Made by a program: the position numbers and the translations under genes. Below are positions 1 to 64,000 of a DNA stretch of 64,000 nt, piece by piece. Below the pieces are notes generated by a model, which worked only from the letters and a program-made list of their open reading frames with translations, ran no database searches and was not told where the DNA came from. Source of the DNA: Metaphire vulgaris (taxonomy: Eukaryota; Annelida; Clitellata; Crassiclitellata; Megascolecidae); contig CM030834.1 in assembly GCA_018105865.1 (NCBI GenBank), forward strand, positions 10,175,219 through 10,239,218, in the 5' to 3' direction. How positions within the stretch are numbered: position 1 is the first letter of the stretch; each line of letters begins with the position of its first letter.

Positions 1-837
1 GCTATACTATTGGTTTTCTATCACTATGTTGAAAATCACTTCTTCAAAAATCATTTAATCATAAATCGCTTTGTTGCTGATCAGTTCGTCAAAAACCATT
101 TAGTCGAAAATCATTTAGTCAAAAATAGCTTGGCTTAAAAGTCAGTAGTTAGTTCATATTATTATGGTCATGAGTGCCATGGTAGTAGAAATTAATGTGT
201 TGGTAGAAAATGAAAATGATATCATGACCTAAATGAGAATGCCACAAATGTTCAAATGGTAAATTTTTTTTCGAAACAATGAAACATACGATTATCATAA
301 AAGCAATAGAAATGCATATGGCATAGCAAGTAAGATTAAAAACACAAAATAATCAAAAACCACAAACAAAAGACAAATGTAACATCACACAGGAACTTGT
401 GAATGTCTGATGAATATCAAATGTTCATCATAAAGCTACAAACTTTCATAATAAAACTACATAAAGAAACACAGAACAGAGTTAAGAATGAAGACACATA
501 AAAAAGAAGTAATAAGCAATGAAAAATATCCATGGATTCTTGCATTGCATTGCTTTATCGTCAGAAGTCAATGTTGTGCGCAATGCTGCTGACTGAGATA
601 TTGGAAGTTGTTATCCAGATCAAAGAAAGAAACAATTAACTTGGAAGAGAACTTCTAAATTGTTACAGCACAGGAGAATCAGCCGATGGCACGCCAAATC
701 AAATTAATCTGATTGGCGATTAAGTGATCTTCAATTAAGTGATTTTCGACGTAGTGATCGGCCACCCCATTCTTAACTCAAACCAAATAGGAATGTAGAC
801 CTTACAGCACAAGACTGAATGAAAGTCTTTATATTAC
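1..837 (-). other. DNAH7: Partial intron of DNAH7 with phrase repeats
   Basis: No coding sequence is seen. Positions 40-145 and 705-760 repeat short phrases of the type TCAAAAATCATTTAGTC and GATTAAGTGAT; 665-705 resembles a LINE 3' tail (CAGCCGATGGCACGCCAAAT) seen again at 23 kb. Confidence 0.5.
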
Positions 838-58954
<58,117 letters not shown>

Positions 58955-59129
58955 CTGTACACAAAACACGCTACACGTAGACCAGCATGGAGAAAGACAT
59001 CAGTTTGAAGGAAAATAGTATTAGTTAATTATTTACCTTCCATGTAGTTTGCAGTGTGGTGATGTCAATCTCTTAACATGCGATTCTCTGGTGCACACAA
59101 GCTTCCCAATGTTTTTAGTGTGCAATAAT

Positions 59130-59199
<70 letters not shown>

Positions 59200-59695
59200 A
59201 TATAGTTTCTATTTCTTAAAAACGTCAGACGCCCACACAATGGTAGGCTACATTTCTTTACTAAACGCAATTGGGATCATATAAATGATTTCATTTCTTA
59301 TACAGGTATGCCTATATAATTTTCCAATCTATTGAAAATAGTGTTTTCTGACGCAAACCTAAATGCTCCCATTAATTTGGTTTCTGAATATGCCTGGATT
59401 TGAAACAAAATCACGCTTTACGCCAGAATTTCGAAAACCAGCTGCTGATCCGATGTGGACCCCAAGATTCTTGCGTTTAAGAACCAAAGGAACATTCCGA
59501 TTCCGAACACTTAAAACTGGGCTCGCGATTGCGCACCGACCTCCAGATATATTGTTACGCCCCTAACAACTCCCCTCCCCAATCTGAGAACAACACCCCT
59601 AATTGTGATGCAGCTAAGATGCTATCGTTAGCCATAAGGGGAGTGAACGGACCCCCCAGAATATATCAACCAACACCCAACCCCAATTGATAATC
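58955..59695 (-). promoter_or_regulatory. Intergenic gap, likely DNAH7 promoter region
   Basis: About 740 bp between the stop codon of the upstream gene and the dynein ATG on the same strand. It contains a (TG)n(AG)n tract at 59,133-59,195. No X-box with both halves was found by eye, so ciliary control is not demonstrated. Confidence 0.4.
59133..59195. repeat. (TG)n(AG)n microsatellite
   Basis: About 15 TG units followed by about 15 AG units. Confidence 0.95.
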
Positions 59696-60090
59696 CTAGA
59701 AATAACCCTGCTTGGCAACCTCTGCCTGATTTCTGTGCATCCGGGTGATGCGAGGATTCGTCGTCATCCTGGCTAGCGTAGAATGAGAGTCTCCCGTCAT
59801 CCATTCCGACATCTTTCTCTCGAGTCTCTCCAGGGCTAGATCGGTGCTGATCGTCTGCAACGCAGCGAGTGACTCGGAGGAGAACCCGTTACCGCTATCG
59901 CCCGTGTTGCCGACCGCTGCTGCCGCCGCCGCCGCCGCCGCCGCCGCATTTGCCAGTTCCGTTTCGCTGGCATCGCCGTTCTGCTCCGGGTTTTCGACGA
60001 TGAGATTCGAAGAAACGACTTTCTGCTGATGACCTGGCTTCGCTTGAAGCTGCTTCGTATGTCTTCTGCTTATTTCAAACGACGTGCTGT
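59696..60090 (-). CDS. cNMP-domain-like gene, terminal exon
   Basis: Starts after acceptor AATATTTCAG, joins the previous exon as H-S-T-S-F, and ends with KQGYF and TAG. Contains a poly-Ala run coded by (GCC/GGC)n and the segment LERLERKMSEWMTGD. GC-rich relative to the dynein exons. Confidence 0.6.
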
Positions 60091-62535
60091 CTGAAATATT
60101 GCAGCGTGCAACAAAAATTATTATCATCAGCGTTTAGACGCCGGAGTGAGGTAGGGAAGTCAGCGACGGAAGACCAGAAGCAGCGTTCAAATTTTGAATC
60201 GTTTGATTTGTTTTAATTTGTAAATATCCACCCACAAGGGCCTACAATCAGGAATATTCGATTAAATTTTATGAAAAGCCAAATTTTTCTGTGGCTCGTG
60301 CCCGGAAAAAATATAGTTTTTAAGTTACAGAAAATGGATAAGTCGTAAACAAGGCATCAAAAGAATATTTCATAAGTATTAAACAAAAAGTTATTTATCA
60401 TTTCAATGTCTTTGCAGGCCATTTCACGTCCGTTGGCGGGACGGATATGGCCCGCGGCCCGCCATTTGAATAAACCTGACCTACATCTTTCTAATGCAGC
60501 AACTTGCTGCACATTGTATATATAGATCTAAGTACTGTAGTGAGATTAGCACTAGGCTATTTTATCACGTTTATAGACGATCATCTTCTATTGAAGATGC
60601 ATTTTTGGTAGGCCTGTGGGGGAATGCATCCCCGGTCATCCCCAACGTGGAACCGCCCCTGGTGTATACTATGCTGGTATTATGTCATAGGGCTTATGCA
60701 ATTCCAAGTTTTATAATTTTTGAGAAGTGTCTGCGCAATAACAATTAGACTGAGTTTCAGAATTCTCAGAACAGCAATTTCACCAGATTTACGTCTCTGT
60801 TGACGACGACGATCGCCTTCTCTGACGAAAGATTCTCTCTTCTTGGCTCCCCTCGCCGTCGGCTTTTCGGTCGAGTGGTGGTTCCTCTGGCGGTACCTGG
60901 TTCCGGGTTCGTTCGAAGAAGAAGATGATGAGGCGGCGGCGGCGGCGGCGGCGTTGTTGAATTCGATAGCCTTGTTTCTCAGAGCGATCATCAGAGGAAT
61001 GCGAGAGGTGCATCGCTGGTTCGACATTCGCGACGTTATGCGCAGCTCGATTCCGCCTCTCATGCTGACGATTATTCGAGGATTGTGTCGAACGAAGAGT
61101 CGCTCGTAGTGCTTCATTCCCATGACGAGAACTTCGGTCGGTTGAGTGCAGAGGCACGTCTGCATGTAGGTGTTCAGACCTAGCAGCACCTCGATGTCAC
61201 CTGCCGCGTTGCATTGACTTACAGTGTCGAGTGCATTTGAAACCAGTGCCAATTTTTAGCGTGCAGTGATACACAAAATGTACAGTGATAAATTGAAAAT
61301 GGGCAGCGTCAAAATTACACATTTTTCTTAGCTTTGTGAAGTGATACATTTTCCGGAAGACCTTTTTTGCTTGTTTTTTACGCGGATGCCCACCAATTTC
61401 CTGAGTTTAGGGTAGTGATCAATTTTCCTCTTAAAAGGCTCCGTTTGAAGCATTTAACATGCATCGCGATTTATTCACATTTTTTCATTATATTTTCGCC
61501 AAGTTTGAATAAACAAGATGAGCACATAAAGTTCTAAACAATCATAACCTTACGATTTTTTTCTGTTCAAAACACTGTTGTAGCCACAGGGAGAGGCACG
61601 TGGGCCGACCCCTATTCTGGCTGGGACCGAGAGTGGGATTTGCGTAAAACCGTTAAAAAATTTGGGATGGGGCAGGTAGCATGTAGCATGGTCGAAGAGA
61701 ATACGCGAATATTTGAAAATCTACTTCACAGCCTTTTTATCTCGTCGTTGACTTTTGTCCAAAAATTAAAATTTCGACATACCCCTATTCTGGAACCATG
61801 GCTGCGCCACTGGTTTAAAATAATACTAAATTATAGGGTAAATATTAGTTGTAATACGATTAGCTGCTAAATAATAATAAATACAGTAATAATAAACATG
61901 GATGCAAAAGTGGAGACCCAACCTCTACACCTTCCCATTCCTTATGGTAGCCTGAAAAAGTGGGGGTCGAACTTAGAGGCGTAATAGAAGTTTACGCCTA
62001 TGGTTCATCATTCGTTAATGATTAATCGATTGTAACTAAATGAAAGTTTCGGCCATTTTGACAACGTACCAATTGCTTCGTTCAATCCCAGAAGACATAT
62101 TCCTATCTTCTGGTCTTTCCTCGAGTGTTTCTTCACGTCAGAACTGTTCGGTATTTGCGAGCTTTGCGATGTTCTGGAAAACAAAGTAGACGAAGTAGAA
62201 CCATGTATTCCGCGGTCCTAAATATGGGGAAAATTAGGAAATTTCCCGTCTATGCGCCTATGCGGAACAAATTGCCGCTTATTTACGCGAAAATCGCATG
62301 TGAGGAAAAATTGGAAGAAAATGCGGCGCATTAAAAAATTGGTTAAATATACGCGATCGCATAAATCGCATTGAGCCAGCAGCCCTAAAAGACGAACTTT
62401 TGAACGGTTTCTAACCTCGTTGATTGAAGTTTATTGTCGTTCAAACGAAGCTGGGTATAGATGTCGTTTTCGCCAATAAGACTCGGATACTGAGTGGAGT
62501 GCTGATCAACGTCCATCACTACCTTCACTTCTCCT
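59696..62535 (-). CDS. Cyclic-nucleotide-binding-domain-like protein, C-terminal half (3 exons)
   Basis: Three exons join in phase: 62416-62535, 60793-61217, 59696-60090 (39, 141 and 131 whole codons, the last including TAG). Exon 1 of the three reads GEVKVVMDVD and YPSLIGENDIYTQLRLNDNK; the middle exon reads CTQPTEVLVMGMKHYERLFV then NPRIIVSMRGGIELRITSRM. That order (phosphate-binding-cassette-like loop, T-TEVLV, YERLF, NPR) resembles the C-terminal beta-barrel and hinge of cNMP-binding domains; the canonical cassette Arg is not evident. After the domain come a 7-Ala/6-Ser run, a basic segment, and in the last exon an 11-Ala run. I do not recognise the specific protein. Upstream exons are outside or not recognisable. 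Ligand binding is not established. Confidence 0.6.
60793..61217 (-). CDS. cNMP-domain-like gene, middle exon
   Basis: Encodes SQCNAAGDIEVLLGLNTYMQ through PTEVLVMGMKHYERLF to PLMIALRNKAIEFNN, then Ala7-Ser6 and an Arg-rich end. The donor is GTAAAT. The acceptor is chosen for phase; an alternative AG 18 nt inward is out of frame. Confidence 0.6.
61573..61812. mobile_element. Old hAT-like MITE
   Basis: 240 bp; ends CACTGTTGTAGCCACAGGG and CCATGGCTGCGCCACTG. Flanks GTTCAAAA and GTTTAAAA (7 of 8) look like the target duplication. Located in an intron of the cNMP-domain-like gene. Confidence 0.7.
62416..62535 (-). CDS. cNMP-domain-like gene, upstream exon
   Basis: Thirty-nine codons from GEVKVVMDVDQHSTQYPSLI to NDNKLQST. 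Acceptor CTGACTCAG, donor GTTAGA. Confidence 0.55.
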
Positions 62536-63387
62536 CTGAGTCAGAAATATGAAAATATTATATAACCTAAACAGGCAAAATCATGCGCACTGAGAATGGA
62601 TGCATCCGTGAAAGGACAGGTTCCCATATAGCGTTGCATAAAAATGTATATAGTGCAATCACGCTAAGTATACGTCTGAAAAGCCTGCAAATATATTTCC
62701 TATAGTAATCGAAAGTGTGATGAATGATCAATGGCGGTTCCACGTGGACGCTTGTGCTATAGTTTCAAAGTCGTTAAGCAGTGTCAAAACTTTCGATCGA
62801 ACATAAAAGCACATATAACTAACCTCAATCAAATACGAAAGAACAAACCAAGCAAACTGTTAACAATACCAGAGGTTACAATCAATAGTAGGCCTAACGT
62901 CATTTCTGATTGCCATCAGAATTGTTGAACATTTGGCATCACGTCTTTATCTATAGTTTATTGTTCTAATGTCCGTATGCTGTGATTCTTACACGAATAA
63001 AAGATTATATTCAGGACGTAGTCAGGAATTTGATTTGGGGAGGTACAAATCTGGGGGTATATATTGTTATATGTATTATATATTATATAGGCCTATATCT
63101 ATATATAATATATTATATAAAAATTATATAGTACATACTAGAAAGAGGCTCGCTTCGCTCGCGCTCGCTTCGCTCGCAGTGCAGGATAATACTAATCAAT
63201 ACCTATACCTAATACCCAATCATTGAATTCATGCTGAACAACATTTCAATGATCGCCACCTAGCCAAGCTCTGCGCCACGTAATAATTAGGCCTATGTAT
63301 ATTAAAATCACGCAACTGTATATTTGTGACGCTGTACACGTATTTTTGTGTACGCTGAAATGTACGTTAAAATTGCTGCGAACAATT

Positions 63388-63402
63388 GTTACCAATAGCA
63401 AC
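63388..63402 (+). promoter_or_regulatory. X-box-like motif in Helitron
   Basis: GTTACCAATAGCAAC fits GTNRCC-N3-RGYAAC exactly. Repeat-borne; binding is not shown. Confidence 0.3.
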
Positions 63403-63466
63403 AACGTCGTCGCACGCCCAGCCCTGATGCTGCAATGACTCGACTAAACCGGTTCTACGAACAATT

Positions 63467-63481
63467 GTTACCAATAGCAAC
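63467..63481 (+). promoter_or_regulatory. Second X-box-like motif in Helitron
   Basis: The same 15-mer GTTACCAATAGCAAC, 79 bp from the first. Confidence 0.3.
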
Positions 63482-64000
63482 GTCGTCTTCGAACATCGTC
63501 CACCAACGCATCGCGACGTATTAAACGGTCTAAACCGTCTACCAATAGTCAACGCTCGCCCACGAACGCATCGCGACGTAAGGACTAAACGGTCTAAACC
63601 GTCTATCGCCCACCAACGCATCGCGACGTAAGGACTAAACGGTCTAAACCGTCTAGCAATAGTCAACCAATCAGAACGCTTGAAGGTAACAGACATACAG
63701 ATAACGATTTTAATATAATAGATGTTATATATGTGTGTGTAACTGTGTATATATGTTATATATACTGTATTATATATAGGCCTATATACTGATCTTGTGG
63801 GTATATATGCCGAATCGCCGATATACCCTCCGTCGCTACGCCCTGATTATATTGCAATAGAGTATACGTAGAAATTGCATTGCAAATGTTTTACCGTATT
63901 TGTCAATATAAATCTTTATTCGCAAACGCAGATAACACAAGACAAACACAACTCTTAACTAACAGCTATACACATTCTCCTAATGAACATGAACTTAAAA

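Larger units (their letters stand above)
63138..63722 (-). mobile_element. Non-autonomous Helitron, copy 2 (complete ends)
   Basis: On the minus strand it begins TCTATTATATTAAAATCG after an A and ends with GC-rich hairpin sequence GCGAGCGAAGCGAGC and CTAG before a T, the canonical Helitron A|TC...CTAG|T. It has internal repeats of the GTTTAGTCCTTACGTCGC type shared with copy 1. No Rep/helicase ORF. Confidence 0.9.
63012..63845. mobile_element. hAT-like element split by a Helitron
   Basis: Ends CAGGACGTAGTCAGGAA and CGTCGCTACGCCCTG are inverted; flanking ATTATATT is a perfect 8-bp duplication (63004-63011, 63846-63853). Removing the Helitron (63138-63722) leaves a 249-bp MITE. Confidence 0.88.

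Noticed and set aside
60410..60480. hAT end with GGCCCGCGGCCCGCC
   Set aside because: Single end only, no partner in the window.
62055..62105. Possible small exon GICLLGLNEAIG of the cNMP-domain-like gene
   Set aside because: The reading frame that gives this peptide cannot be joined in phase; the frame that fits gives no recognisable sequence.

Overview
This is nuclear DNA from an animal with motile cilia. It is AT-rich, has introns of roughly 0.1 to 5 kb, and is heavily loaded with transposons. Frequent AGGCCTA-type words, L2/CR1-like LINEs, many hAT-like MITEs and Helitrons fit a marine invertebrate (an echinoderm-like or other deuterostome is my guess, low confidence). Nothing is bacterial, and no operon, CRISPR array or tRNA was found. 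All host genes recognised lie on the minus strand. Right end (59.7-62.5 kb): the last three recognisable exons of a gene for a cyclic-nucleotide-binding-domain-like protein with Ala/Ser-rich, GC-rich coding stretches. From 58.95 kb to the left edge: one very large gene, an axonemal inner-arm dynein heavy chain of the DNAH7 type, running from its start codon through stem, linker, AAA1, AAA2 and AAA3 to the AAA4 Walker A exon. The rest of AAA4, AAA5-6 and the stalk lie beyond position 1. I mapped 40 usable exons plus one damaged exon. Exons 1-25 sum to 4,038 nt (1,346 codons exactly), exons 26-31 are in phase, and exons 34-41 sum to 1,521 nt (507 codons). Two parts of the dynein model are broken. 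(a) One AAA1 exon, expected between 22.1 and 19.1 kb, is absent; a 2.3 kb LINE occupies that interval. (b) The AAA2 exons at 7-12.5 kb sit in a ~2.5 kb tandemly repeated block whose two copies share a skeleton but differ by many small patches, and several exons are destroyed. This is either a decayed duplication or a poorly corrected assembly segment. Introns and flanks hold at least ten hAT-type MITEs (most with 8-bp target duplications), a piggyBac-like MITE flanked by TTAA, two Helitron copies (one nested inside a hAT element), LINE pieces of several families on both strands, a 345-bp tandem duplication, a 30-bp minisatellite and many microsatellites. Stretches not listed are intron in which I see no gene or recognisable element; the largest such stretch is 43.05-45.2 kb. 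The two genes are head to tail with about 740 bp between the upstream stop codon and the dynein ATG, so the dynein promoter must lie in or near that gap unless a 5'UTR exon lies further upstream.
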